From positions 124,001 through 188,000 of the forward strand of contig JADMKE010000020.1 of assembly GCA_018780035.1 (NCBI GenBank): a stretch of DNA of 64,000 bases, read 5' to 3'. Each line of letters begins with the position of its first letter. The stretch's first letter is position 1. The position numbers were made by a program, and so were the translations under genes. Positions 15,665 through 24,630 of this stretch are shown here, piece by piece. The stretch is from Candidatus Sericytochromatia bacterium (GTDB taxonomy: Bacteria > Cyanobacteriota > Sericytochromatia > UBA7694). The notes under the pieces were generated by a model. That model was not told the origin of the DNA. It searched no databases and saw only the letters and a list, made by a program, of their open reading frames with translations.

Positions 15665-18600
15665 ATGAGTGATTTGAGAACTTCCGGATTGCAATCATCC
15701 CAATCGCTTGGGAATATCAAACCCCAAACCGAAACGCCCCCGCTTCAGCCCCAAGAAAAAATCACCCCTACCCATGAGCCCAATCCTGAATCATTTAAAG
15801 GTCTGAAGACCCCTCCCACCACCGTTGGCAGCCAAGAAGACTTGGATGAATTGCGCTCAGAGATTGTCGATGCCAAACCCTCAGATTTAAACGAATCCGC
15901 CAAACATTTATTGCCCTTAACTGAAAGCTCATCTGAGGTTCCAGTGCTCAAAGAAGGGCCTTTGCAAGACATTCTGCCCCTGAATCAACCCCTGAATCAA
16001 CCGATTATTCAACCCAACCTCAAACCCAGCAATCAAGACCTACTCAAACTCTCCCAAGACAGCACTCAGCCCTTGGAAAAACGCCTGCAGGCCCTGGCCC
16101 AACTCGACAATACGGGCGATCCCCAACTGCGGGAAAATGCGATTAAACTCTTTCGCAATCAGAATAAACAGGAATTGACCCAGATTCAGGCGCATTTTAT
16201 CGGGCAGACCCAGCATTTGCAAGTTGAATACAATGCCTTAAAAGGCACCCTGGCAAAAATTCCCGCCTGCCAACCTATTTTAGAAAAAATAACCGGGCTG
16301 GAGCAGGAATTGAACAAAACCTATCTGGCCTTGGGCCAAGGTATGGCCAAACGCGAAGATGTCAGTGCGCTCACTTCCCGCATTCAGCAATTGCGCCAGC
16401 AAATCAATATCGCGCGCGAAGAATTAATGGTGAGTTTGCCTCCCGATGCCCGTTCGGGGCCCAAATTTGCACTTGAGAACTTGCTCAAAGTGCAAGATCA
16501 AATTCTCTTGCTCAAAACACAAAATCAACGTCTGGATCTGCTCTTGCACTCTCCGGGTTTTCCCGAATCGGGGCTGGAGTTTCTCTGCCGCGATCCCCTG
16601 CCAACGGAGGAAGTCATTCAACAGGCCAAAGACAATGCCTTTTATCTGGAGTTGGATCATTTTTCAATCAAAACCCCTGGGGACCTCTCCAAATTGGTCA
16701 CTAAAATTGTGGCTCACAAAGAGTGGAAACTGGACAGCAATGCCGGTTTTGAAAATTTCTTTCACAAGGTTTTGGGCCGGGAAAGCATCAAATCCATGCC
16801 CCACGCTATGCGCGGTCCTCTTTTGGCCGAACTTTATAAAGCCGGCATTGGCCACCCCGATTTGGTGGTGCATTTTGTCATGAACAATGCCCGCAATCTG
16901 ACAGACAAACCCGACAGGGCTATGTTGCAGCGCCCAGAAATCAAGTCAACCCATATCTACCAAATGGCCAAAATGGGCGTGCTGAATGAGTCGTTGACTC
17001 GGCTCAAGGCCACCCAACAGGGCATTCATCTGATCGCAACCCTCAAAACCCAGCCCCAATTAAATTTGGATTGTCTGGGCAATGGCCTGTCTCAATTGGA
17101 TTTAAACGCCTGCAAAAATTTAAGCGAGGCCCTGTTGGACAAACACACAGGGCCCAATATTTTGACCACCAGCACGCAGCGCAATGCCTTTGTCAAACAC
17201 CTCAAAGATCTCGGCCATGACACACACGTGCTTGAAGGAGGAGATGCCCAGCAAAACCTCAATCTGCTGTTTAAAGCGCTGGTAACCAGCGAAAGTGGCG
17301 ATCTGCAAGACAAAGCGCCAGAAGTCTTTGCCTTGCTACAAACATTAAAAGACAAAAGCATCCTCGACCAAGTGCCCCCCCTGATGCGCCTTTTTGTTGA
17401 AATTCAGGCCCACACCGAAAAAGAAGCCCTGATCAATGCCTTAAAAACGCCCCAAGATCTCAAATTTGACGCCATTCTCAGCGACAAGTTGCCAGATATG
17501 GGCAAAGTTTTGTTATTGGATGAGGCACTCCGGCTCCACAAACCCGAATTGCTGAAAGATCAACCGGCCCTGAAAGAACTCTACGACAAATTGGAATTAC
17601 ACCCGGCACGGGAATTGCTGGTCAATGCCCTCAAAAATATCCCCGTCAATGAACACGAAATTGAAACCCGTATTTTGGAACGCTCTGAAGCTGTTGCACT
17701 TAAAGCCTACGAAACGGTGCTGGACGCCGGGATGAATGAGCCCGAATTTGGTCGCTTTGAAGATTTCCACAACCAGCTCAAAGTCTCGGCCAGCAAAGAG
17801 GGTTTTAATGAGGGCAACAACGTCAGCCAATTCCAAGACTTGCAAAACCGCCTCAGCCCCTCATTTTTCAAAAAACTGGATGATGTCAAAGGCTTAACCG
17901 ATCCACTGCTGCAAAAAGAGGCTGCTGACCGGCTCTTGCAAGACCTCAAGCTGGTCAAACTCGAAGATCGTATGGAAGGTTTCTTTATGAACTATATTCT
18001 GCAAGACATTGCAGAAGACAAAGCCAACCGGGAAGAAACCAATAAACAATACAAAGAATTATTGAGCCTGGATCGGCCCTTGACTGGCGCTGACCTGCGC
18101 AATATCTCCAAATTGATAGGGGCCAATATTGAGTATTACAGCCAAGCAGTGGCCCAGCTCAATCCCAAAGCGCCCAAGACACTCAGCCAGATTTTTGCCG
18201 AAGTGGGCATGCGTGGCGGGGAGTTGGGGATTACCCGCATGGGTGAATCCAAACCCCTGCCCGATTTCCAGCCAAACCCCATTTTGAAACAGGTGCTGGG
18301 AGAATTAGTCGGCCCCTCCTCAACCCCTGGCAAAGTCAGTGAGTTTTTCAGTGGCATTCAAACCCCCGGCACCCAGCCGCAAAACCGCGAGTGGGCCATC
18401 AATTTGTCCATGATCCGTCACGCCTTGGCCAAGGTGCCCAAAGACGACAAAAGCACCCGCGATCAGTTGACTTTGCGGGCCCTGAGTTATCTCACCCGCT
18501 TTGCCAGTATCCCCAACCCCAAAGATCTGGGGGTGCAAACCACCCCTTTGCAAAAGCCCCTGACCGATTACCACCGGGCCAATGGCAACCCCCTGGTCAA

Positions 18601-21337
18601 ATCTTATCGCGACACCCTGGCCAAACATCTGGGGGTCCATTCCGAAAACATTCAAGTGGTCACAGATAACCGGGTGCTCGAAGTGGTCAAACGCGATTTG
18701 CGCAATACGGGCCACCATCAGGTGGTTGATGCCTTTGATCCCGAACTCAAACCCGAAGACCAGGGCAAATTGCTCAAGAACCTGGTCACCCAGGCGATTA
18801 CAGGCGACGACAAAAGCTCTTTCTTTGTGGATATCTCGCCTATTTTAGCCAAAAACTTCAAAGGCGGCAGTCAGGATGAGGCCTTTGTCAAAGACTATAT
18901 CCAAACTTCCCGTCAATTTGTCTCAGACGTGATCAGCTCTACCGCTGAGGAGGTGGCCCTGGATCGCTACAAACTGGCCCACCCCGAAGATACCCGGCCC
19001 GAAAAAGACCTGCTCACCACGGTGCGACAGAGCCCTGAATTTGCCAAGCTCAAAACCGACCTCGAAGAGCGCGTGGTCTTGGGGGGCACACTCAAAATGG
19101 GGAACCAGTCCATTTTGTACACCGCACCTTTGGATACAGACTTCAGCTCGCTCAAACCTGTCGAGCGCAAATTGAGCCCCGGTGCCAGCACCGAATTTAA
19201 AAATCTGGTCTACCACAGCGGTTTTACCGTCGGGCCCCAGCAAATGCTGGAAAACTGGATCGAACTCAGCGATTTGGACAGCATCATGGGCACGCTGGAG
19301 CTGCCCAAGGGAGACGTACAATTCCCCAGCAACCAAACTGGCAAACTCGAAAAAATCGGGGATTGGGGGCAATTGCTCAATCACGATACCTTTAAGGCCT
19401 TTGAAAACCTCAAAAACGAGCCCGCTCCTTATTTGCAGATTTTGCCAAATGCCACCGTCAGTTTGCTCAAGGGATTGCAAGAAAGCGATCTGCAAAGAAC
19501 CTTTGAAGCCAAAGGTTTGGGAGATCTCTATCAGATCTCAGCCAACCGCATTCTGGCATCGATGGAGCAGATCAACGCCAACAAAGACAATTTCAACAAG
19601 GTCTTGGATCAGATCCAGTTGATCCACGAAGAAATTGGCACCTTGCTGGCCATTGCCCAGCCCCACTCAATAGAAGATTTTAACGCCATGATGCGCAAAA
19701 ACACCGATCTCATGCCCCCGGATTTTGCTCCCTCGATTCAACCCAATTTCTTTCTCAAGAATTCGGGCATGCGCGGTCTGGCCACGGTTTTCACGGGGGT
19801 GGAGAGCCTCAAAGGAACGGGTCAGCTCAATATTGCCGTGCAAAATGACACCTATTACGAATCCGCGTTTGTGATTACAGGCGACAAAGAGCACAGCACC
19901 TTGGGCAACCGCGAACACAGCCTCTTTAGCCTCGATGGCGACAAGGTCAATGAGACAGCCCAGACCATGCAAGAGAAACTCGGGGGCCAAAAGCTCGATT
20001 TGTATCTTTGCGAGTTTCACCACAATATCTCTTATAGCAAAACCGACTACCACATGGAAAACCTCACAGAGCAGGTGGACAAACTCTTTGCCAAAGACAT
20101 GGTCTCGGATAAATTTACGGTGGCCATCGACAACACCATTGCCCAGACCCATGGTCAGGAGTTCAAAGACTTTCTCAAACACAATGAGCAGCGGATCAAA
20201 GACGGCAAACTCAATATTGTCTTCTACCGCAGTGCTCAGAAATTTGACATGTTGGGCATGGACAATTACAACGGTGGAATCATGTCGGTGATCAACAATG
20301 GCAAAGACTTTAAGGCCTTTAACAGCAAAATGGAATCGTCTGAAGGCCGCGAAGACAAGCTCTCTCAGATCAATATTCAGGGCTTCAGCCATTTTGAAAA
20401 ATACGCTCAGAAAGAACTGAATGATTACCGGGCTGGGATTATGAAAGCGGCGAGCAATCTGGCCAATCCCGACTCGGGTTCGCCCCTGGCCTTTCCCAAG
20501 GCCATGTACCACGCCAGCAGCGATGATATGGCTCACCCCAATGCCCTGCTCAAAATAGCCCCAAACACCGATCCTTCGGTCGTCTTTCTCGATTTAAGTT
20601 GCCCGCTCTACGAAGTGGACAGCCCCGGCGCCAACGACTTTTTGGCCCAATTGCAGGCCAACTTGATCCGGCGCAACCGTGAAAAACCCGAAGATTTCCC
20701 CCTCTCAAACCGCGCCAGTTTTGGCTTTCCCCATTCCAATATTTCGCTGATTGGCGGGTCCAAATTCCGCTTTAATCCGGGGCTCGAAAGTGAAGGAACC
20801 CTGCAAAACTTCCAGCAACACTTCGTCAAATTGAATGAATTGATGATGGAAGCCTACAATGGCGCACCCGAGCATCTGAGGGCTGGGGCCGTAAAACTGG
20901 TACTCACCAGCACCGGTGACCAATTGATGAAATTGCGCGACCAGGTCAAGGATTTGGAGGCCAAAGCCCAACCCGTGCCTGTAGATACCCGTCTGCAACT
21001 GATCCAGACCTATCTGGGCTGTTTGAACTATGGCAAGGTCCAAGAGCAGATCGACGCCCTGCCCCGCGAAGGACTCAGCCAAGCGCAAACACAAAAACTG
21101 GCAGAACTCAAAGCCCAGCTCAAATCTGAGCAATTAATCAAACAAATCAGCGATTTGGAAAAAGCCGTTCAACCGGTTCCCGACAAGACCCGCCTGGAGT
21201 TGGCAGAAGCCAAGTCGACCCTCAAACACACGGGGGATGTGCGGCTTCAGTTGGAAAAAATTGACCAAACCGCCCTCGATGAAGGCCAATTACAGCGCTT
21301 TCACAGTTTGTTGGATAGCTTGCCTGTCAGGAATTAG
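15665..21337 (+). CDS. giant protein with degenerate aminotransferase-like motifs
   Basis: This 1890-residue protein has no signal peptide or membrane helix. The first 130 residues are Pro/Gln/Ser-rich and look disordered; residues of about 130-950 are helical without a recognised family. From about 975 onward, motifs of fold-type I PLP enzymes appear in order: NPLVKSYRDTLAKHLGV (975 on), NDTYYES (1394), AIDNT with Asp1489, FYRSAQK with Lys1526 followed by a Gly-rich stretch, and FRFNPGLE with Arg1702. The Asp-to-Lys spacing of 37 fits aminotransferases, but about 350 extra residues lie between the first motifs. The last 150 residues are coiled-coil-like. The start at 15665 has AAGGA eight bases upstream. 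Whether it binds PLP is unknown. It has its own promoter and terminator. Confidence 0.7.
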   Translation: MSDLRTSGLQSSQSLGNIKPQTETPPLQPQEKITPTHEPNPESFKGLKTPPTTVGSQEDLDELRSEIVDAKPSDLNESAKHLLPLTESSSEVPVLKEGPLQDILPLNQPLNQPIIQPNLKPSNQDLLKLSQDSTQPLEKRLQALAQLDNTGDPQLRENAIKLFRNQNKQELTQIQAHFIGQTQHLQVEYNALKGTLAKIPACQPILEKITGLEQELNKTYLALGQGMAKREDVSALTSRIQQLRQQINIAREELMVSLPPDARSGPKFALENLLKVQDQILLLKTQNQRLDLLLHSPGFPESGLEFLCRDPLPTEEVIQQAKDNAFYLELDHFSIKTPGDLSKLVTKIVAHKEWKLDSNAGFENFFHKVLGRESIKSMPHAMRGPLLAELYKAGIGHPDLVVHFVMNNARNLTDKPDRAMLQRPEIKSTHIYQMAKMGVLNESLTRLKATQQGIHLIATLKTQPQLNLDCLGNGLSQLDLNACKNLSEALLDKHTGPNILTTSTQRNAFVKHLKDLGHDTHVLEGGDAQQNLNLLFKALVTSESGDLQDKAPEVFALLQTLKDKSILDQVPPLMRLFVEIQAHTEKEALINALKTPQDLKFDAILSDKLPDMGKVLLLDEALRLHKPELLKDQPALKELYDKLELHPARELLVNALKNIPVNEHEIETRILERSEAVALKAYETVLDAGMNEPEFGRFEDFHNQLKVSASKEGFNEGNNVSQFQDLQNRLSPSFFKKLDDVKGLTDPLLQKEAADRLLQDLKLVKLEDRMEGFFMNYILQDIAEDKANREETNKQYKELLSLDRPLTGADLRNISKLIGANIEYYSQAVAQLNPKAPKTLSQIFAEVGMRGGELGITRMGESKPLPDFQPNPILKQVLGELVGPSSTPGKVSEFFSGIQTPGTQPQNREWAINLSMIRHALAKVPKDDKSTRDQLTLRALSYLTRFASIPNPKDLGVQTTPLQKPLTDYHRANGNPLVKSYRDTLAKHLGVHSENIQVVTDNRVLEVVKRDLRNTGHHQVVDAFDPELKPEDQGKLLKNLVTQAITGDDKSSFFVDISPILAKNFKGGSQDEAFVKDYIQTSRQFVSDVISSTAEEVALDRYKLAHPEDTRPEKDLLTTVRQSPEFAKLKTDLEERVVLGGTLKMGNQSILYTAPLDTDFSSLKPVERKLSPGASTEFKNLVYHSGFTVGPQQMLENWIELSDLDSIMGTLELPKGDVQFPSNQTGKLEKIGDWGQLLNHDTFKAFENLKNEPAPYLQILPNATVSLLKGLQESDLQRTFEAKGLGDLYQISANRILASMEQINANKDNFNKVLDQIQLIHEEIGTLLAIAQPHSIEDFNAMMRKNTDLMPPDFAPSIQPNFFLKNSGMRGLATVFTGVESLKGTGQLNIAVQNDTYYESAFVITGDKEHSTLGNREHSLFSLDGDKVNETAQTMQEKLGGQKLDLYLCEFHHNISYSKTDYHMENLTEQVDKLFAKDMVSDKFTVAIDNTIAQTHGQEFKDFLKHNEQRIKDGKLNIVFYRSAQKFDMLGMDNYNGGIMSVINNGKDFKAFNSKMESSEGREDKLSQINIQGFSHFEKYAQKELNDYRAGIMKAASNLANPDSGSPLAFPKAMYHASSDDMAHPNALLKIAPNTDPSVVFLDLSCPLYEVDSPGANDFLAQLQANLIRRNREKPEDFPLSNRASFGFPHSNISLIGGSKFRFNPGLESEGTLQNFQQHFVKLNELMMEAYNGAPEHLRAGAVKLVLTSTGDQLMKLRDQVKDLEAKAQPVPVDTRLQLIQTYLGCLNYGKVQEQIDALPREGLSQAQTQKLAELKAQLKSEQLIKQISDLEKAVQPVPDKTRLELAEAKSTLKHTGDVRLQLEKIDQTALDEGQLQRFHSLLDSLPVRN
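15977..16000 (+). repeat. 12-bp tandem repeat near the start of the giant gene
   Basis: CCCCTGAATCAA occurs twice in tandem, in frame, encoding a repeated PLNQ unit in the disordered N-terminal region; a third, degenerate copy follows. Confidence 0.7.
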
Positions 21338-21369
21338 CCTAATTCGTTTCGATTGAGTTAAGTTTCACA

Positions 21370-21408
21370 AGCCCCTGAGCCATTGAGGCTCAGGGGCTGT
21401 TTGTGTTT
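21370..21408 (+). terminator. terminator of the giant gene
   Basis: AGCCCCTGAGCC (21370-21381) pairs perfectly with GGCTCAGGGGCT (21387-21398) around a five-base loop, followed by GTTTGTGTTT. A 12-bp GC-rich stem plus a T-rich tail is a classic intrinsic terminator. Confidence 0.85.
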
Positions 21409-21420
21409 AAACTACCAAAT

Positions 21421-21492
21421 TATCGCACAGTGCTCCTGCCATAGCCAATGGGCTTGGCGGGGGGTGAAGTGCGATAGCGGCGTTCCGCCGCT
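21421..21492. repeat. left-end hairpins of the IS605-type element
   Basis: An 8-bp closing stem (TATCGCAC/GTGCGATA) encloses GCCAA/TTGGC. It is followed directly by AGCGGCG/CGCCGCT (21476-21482 with 21486-21492), which also abuts the 3' end of tnpA and could terminate it. Such imperfect hairpins are what the TnpA transposase recognises. Confidence 0.6.
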
Positions 21493-21905
21493 CATTCCAG
21501 CTTTTGTTGTTCAATATACTGTTTAATCACAGACAATGGCGCACCGCCACAGGTCAACAGGCAATACGAACGGCTCCAAAATACCGCTTTGGCATATACT
21601 TTGTTTATTTCTTCTGCAAATTCCTTGCGAATCAAGCGAGAAGAAACTGTTTTTATATTATTAACAAACTTACTGGGTTGCACCTTTGGATTGAGAGAAA
21701 GTAATAAATGGACATGGTCTTTTTCGCCATTAAATTCAAGTAATTCACACTCCCATTTTTGGCAAAGCTCTGTAAAGATGTTTTCCAAGGAATCAAGCAT
21801 GGGTTTATTGATACATTTGCGACGGTATTTTGTAACAATAACTAAATGATAATTTAAATTATATGTACAGTGATAAAGCGTTTTTAAGTCATTTATTTTG
21901 AGCAT
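21492..21905 (-). CDS. tnpA: IS200/IS605 transposase TnpA (HUH Y1)
   Basis: This 137-residue single-strand transposase has the HUH motif as HVH in EKDHVHLLLSL, which coordinates the metal. The catalytic tyrosine lies in the C-terminal helix (QYIEQQ). The N-terminal TYNLNYHLVIVTKYRRK is typical of the family. The length is normal and nothing is disrupted, so the enzyme may be active. A TATAAT lies six bases before the ATG, implying a leaderless or nearly leaderless transcript. It is divergent from tnpB. Confidence 0.92.
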   Translation of the reverse strand: MLKINDLKTLYHCTYNLNYHLVIVTKYRRKCINKPMLDSLENIFTELCQKWECELLEFNGEKDHVHLLLSLNPKVQPSKFVNNIKTVSSRLIRKEFAEEINKVYAKAVFWSRSYCLLTCGGAPLSVIKQYIEQQKLE

Positions 21906-21910
21906 AACTA

Positions 21911-21946
21911 ATTATAATATGACTTCAATAAAAACAGTGGTATACT
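21911..21946. promoter_or_regulatory. divergent tnpA/tnpB promoters
   Basis: On the minus strand TATAAT (21916-21911) serves tnpA. On the plus strand ATGACT (21919-21924) and TATACT (21941-21946), 16 bases apart, serve tnpB. In both cases the expected start of transcription falls on or next to the start codon. Confidence 0.5.
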
Positions 21947-21952
21947 ATCTGT

Positions 21953-23263
21953 ATGCAAGCCTCTTCTCAAAGCCAAAATCGCAGGGTCACCTTCCGCTTA
22001 TATCCCAACCAAGCGCAAGAAGCTGAAATGCTTAAAATCCGTGCTTTGCATCAGCAACTTTACAATGCTGCCCTCGAACAGCGAATAGTGGCTTTCCGCA
22101 AATCTGGTGTCTCCCTTCATTTCGCTCAACAGTGCAAAGATCTGACCGACTTGCGTCAAGCCATGCCTGAATATGATGCCCTCAATGCCCAATCCTGTCA
22201 GGTTACTCTAAAGCGGCTTGAACATGCTTTTCAACACTTCTTCAGACGGGTCAAAGAAAACGCTGAGAAAGTGGGCTTCCCGCGCTTCAAGCCACTCCAG
22301 CGCTATTCAGGTTGGGGCTACAAAACCCATGGAGATGGCTGGCGATTGTTCCCTCAAGAAAAGAAACATGGCTATCTCAGGCTTTCTGGGGTGGGATATA
22401 TTCGGATGCGGGGACAAGCCAGAACGCCTGGTACACCGAAAACCTTGGATATTTTGTACAAAGGGGGAAAATGGTATGCCTCGGTTGTCTTGGTTTGTGA
22501 ACCTGAACGCAAACCCAAGGAGTATGAGCCCCCTCTGGTCAAAGGAGCTGTGGGTCTGGATTGGGGAGTAGAGAGCTTTGCCACTTTGGCCCATGATAGC
22601 GGTGATTACAGCCGGATTGAAAACGAACGGCATTTAAGGCATGAATTGCAAAAGCTGGCCCAATTGCAGCGAGAGATGTCCCATAAAAAGCGGGGCTCAC
22701 GCAATTGGTACAAAGCGAAGAAAAAGGTTGCGGCATTACACAGCAAAATAGCCCGCAAGCGCCATGAATTTCTGCATCAGAGCAGTGCCTGGGTGATCAA
22801 ATCAAATGGGTTAATTGCTGTCGAGAAGCTGAATACCAAAGGAATGACGGCCAACGGCGGTCAGAGAAAAAAGGGACTCAACCGAGAAATATTGAGCACA
22901 GCCCCAGGGGTATTTCACTCGATGTTGAAGTACAAAGCGGCAGAGGCTGGTACGAGATACATCGAAGTGCCGACGCGCAAGGAGCGGCAGCCGTTGCACG
23001 AAGTGCTTACGGATGGCGACAGCATCGCCAAGCCCAGTCAGACTTGTTGTGGTTGTGGCAATCAGGCAAAGAAGCCTTTATCCGAAAGGCAACACGCATG
23101 TCTATGTGGCTTAACCTTGAGTCGCGATCAGAATGCTGCGCGTGTGATCTTAAACTGGGCCTTAGAGAGTATTAAGGGTCGGGAATCGGCCCTGTGTGGA
23201 GAGAAGTCTTTCTCTGCGAAGCACGAAACTCCCTCCATACCCATTTGGGTTGGAGGGATGTAG
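21953..23263 (+). CDS. tnpB: TnpB RNA-guided nuclease of the IS605-type element
   Basis: This is a 436-residue TnpB. Related TnpB proteins are RNA-guided DNA nucleases, ancestors of Cas12, that help keep the transposon at its site. All three RuvC acidic residues are visible: Asp203 in VGLDWGVES, Glu291 in IAVEKLN and Asp392 in LSRDQNAARVIL. The zinc ribbon CCGCGNQ...ACLCG lies between the last two. The N-terminal WED-like part starts VTFRLYPNQAQEAEML. The frame is intact and somewhat long. The 3' end overlaps the right-end hairpin, where the guide (omega) RNA scaffold would lie. No Shine-Dalgarno is seen; a -10 box sits so that the message may be leaderless. Confidence 0.93.
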   Translation: MQASSQSQNRRVTFRLYPNQAQEAEMLKIRALHQQLYNAALEQRIVAFRKSGVSLHFAQQCKDLTDLRQAMPEYDALNAQSCQVTLKRLEHAFQHFFRRVKENAEKVGFPRFKPLQRYSGWGYKTHGDGWRLFPQEKKHGYLRLSGVGYIRMRGQARTPGTPKTLDILYKGGKWYASVVLVCEPERKPKEYEPPLVKGAVGLDWGVESFATLAHDSGDYSRIENERHLRHELQKLAQLQREMSHKKRGSRNWYKAKKKVAALHSKIARKRHEFLHQSSAWVIKSNGLIAVEKLNTKGMTANGGQRKKGLNREILSTAPGVFHSMLKYKAAEAGTRYIEVPTRKERQPLHEVLTDGDSIAKPSQTCCGCGNQAKKPLSERQHACLCGLTLSRDQNAARVILNWALESIKGRESALCGEKSFSAKHETPSIPIWVGGM

Positions 23264-23265
23264 TT
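23227..23265 (+). ncRNA. putative omega-RNA scaffold / right-end hairpin of the IS
   Basis: CCCTCCA-t-ACCC (23231-23242) pairs with GGGT-TGGAGGG (23247-23257), and the flanking AACT/AGTT extend it. It overlaps the last codons of tnpB. In characterised TnpB systems the guide RNA covers this right end and reads into the flanking DNA, so the guide would be the 16-20 bases after about 23270. The 5' end of any such RNA cannot be set from sequence. The hairpin may also end transcription of the converging lipoprotein gene. Confidence 0.5.
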
Positions 23266-24440
23266 CATTGGGGGATCCCTGTTAGCCAGGAGATCGAACA
23301 ACCCGAAGCCGCGTTATAAGACCAGCTTTGTGGGTGTGAATCCGTGACCGTGTAACTGCCGGCGGGAATCAAAACCTTGGGATTGGCAAACCAATAGGCA
23401 TGAGGAACGCCTCCTTGGCCTTCACGGGTGCTGACCTCCCAAGGGCCATAGACCACTCCCGTACTGGATTTAAGTCCGATCTGACCCGGCGGGGCCTGAC
23501 CTTTGGCATCATTCCAGTGGTAATTGTAGATCTCCGTCAGCAGATAGTCTTTGTTGGTGGTAAAGGTCGGCGCGCAACTGGCACCGTTAAACACCGCCTG
23601 GATATTGCCATTGTCGAAAAACTTGACAGGCGAAGCCGCAGGGCTCGGCAAGACAGGAACCACGGGCGCATTTTCACGCAAGCCCTCAATTTCAGCCGCA
23701 CTCAGGGCCCGGCCATAGATCCGTACTTCGTCTATCAAGCCTGTAAATTGCTCGCCAAAAGAGGGATTTGCGCCGAGATACAAAAAGGGGTGTCCGGTTC
23801 CCAGCTCTGCATTTTCAATCTGCTTGCGCACACCATTGACATAAAGGGTGACTGTTTTGGCCTGTTGATCATACACACTTGCCAAAAACACCCATTGACC
23901 GATTTGCACTGGCACGGCGCCCACAACGGCAGCGGAGCCGGCAAAACCCGACCAACCAGCCCCTTCCGAACTGCGATGATCAATCCCGAGACTGCGGTCA
24001 TAGCCACCGTCATCATGAGAAATAACCTGAATGGGACCACCACTTTCGGGGCCGTTATAACGCGCCCAAGCAGTCATGGTCAGCCGGGGATATTTTTCGG
24101 GGTTGATATCCAAAGGCACTTTGACATACGAGCCCTGACCATCCATTTGCCAAGCAGCGCCCAGACGGCCATGGGCATTGGCAATGGCCCCTTTGGTTTC
24201 AAGAACCTGCCCTTGATAGCTATACCCCACGGGCGCTGTTTCCATGTCCAAGTAGAGCAAAAGGTCAGCCGAGGTTGGTAAAGAGGTTGAAACGGGTGTG
24301 GGCGTCAACGGCGTGGGACTTGAATCGGGTATCTGGGTTTTTCCGGAGGTACTGCCACTCAAGAGACTATCCAGGCTGAAGCCACAGCCTGTAAATAAAG
24401 TTAATGCCAATAAGCCCAATGAAAGTTTTTTGGTGTTCAT
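23265..24440 (-). CDS. lipoprotein with LamG/concanavalin-like domain
   Basis: This 391-residue exported lipoprotein has signal LGLLALTLFTGC with the lipidated Cys19, then a Ser/Thr/Pro linker to about 55. Residues of about 60-260 form a LamG-like jelly roll (TMTAWARYNG, WVFLASVYDQQ, LYVNGVRKQ, and the ending FTGLIDEVRIYGRALSAAEIEGL), typical of carbohydrate or surface binding. After a short linker, a beta-rich domain of about 115 residues follows that I do not recognise (IPAGSYTVTDSHPQSWSYN). The stop codon at 23267-23265 lies at the right end of the IS element, so the natural C-terminus could have been changed by the insertion. GGAGG precedes the ATG. Confidence 0.8.
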   Translation of the reverse strand: MNTKKLSLGLLALTLFTGCGFSLDSLLSGSTSGKTQIPDSSPTPLTPTPVSTSLPTSADLLLYLDMETAPVGYSYQGQVLETKGAIANAHGRLGAAWQMDGQGSYVKVPLDINPEKYPRLTMTAWARYNGPESGGPIQVISHDDGGYDRSLGIDHRSSEGAGWSGFAGSAAVVGAVPVQIGQWVFLASVYDQQAKTVTLYVNGVRKQIENAELGTGHPFLYLGANPSFGEQFTGLIDEVRIYGRALSAAEIEGLRENAPVVPVLPSPAASPVKFFDNGNIQAVFNGASCAPTFTTNKDYLLTEIYNYHWNDAKGQAPPGQIGLKSSTGVVYGPWEVSTREGQGGVPHAYWFANPKVLIPAGSYTVTDSHPQSWSYNAASGCSISWLTGIPQ

Positions 24441-24630
24441 AACAAATAACCCTCCATTTCTGAGAACAGTATGCGCCTAAACGCTCTCAAGGCCTTTGAT
24501 ACAAGGCAGAGAGAGGTTTGATCATAATCAAAGAAATCACAGGTTCAAATCCCCCTGCGCCCCCTTGCCGTTCCCGCTCGGCCCGATTCCAAGGTAAAAT
24601 AGGTTGCTGAGTCACCCTTTTGGAGAAAAG

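Larger units (their letters stand above)
21415..23272. mobile_element. IS605-type insertion sequence (IS200/IS605 family)
   Basis: Divergent tnpA (minus) and tnpB (plus) are flanked by subterminal hairpins, as in IS605; there are no terminal inverted repeats or target duplication, as expected for this family. On the left, TATCGCAC (21421-21428) pairs with GTGCGATA (21469-21476) around a smaller GCCAA/TTGGC hairpin, next to a second 7-bp hairpin (21476-21492). On the right, a long hairpin (23231-23257) overlaps the end of tnpB. Both genes appear intact. The exact ends are uncertain by 10-20 bases. It lies just beyond the terminator of the giant gene and directly against the stop codon of the LamG lipoprotein gene. 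Confidence 0.75.

Noticed and set aside
19667-20536. 289-codon open frame on the minus strand inside the giant gene
   Set aside because: It lies wholly antisense to a long, well-formed coding region, has no ribosome-binding site and shows no family motif; a shadow of codon bias.
23400-24281. 293-codon open frame opposite the LamG lipoprotein gene
   Set aside because: Antisense to a gene with signal peptide and clear domain; no motif or start signal.
24515-24585. tRNA-like 3' end (GGTTCAAATCC) between the LamG gene and ruvX
   Set aside because: The bases around the T-loop do not form a 5-bp T-stem (only two of five pair), no matching acceptor strand lies about 70 bases upstream, and no anticodon arm fits. 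Treated as chance.
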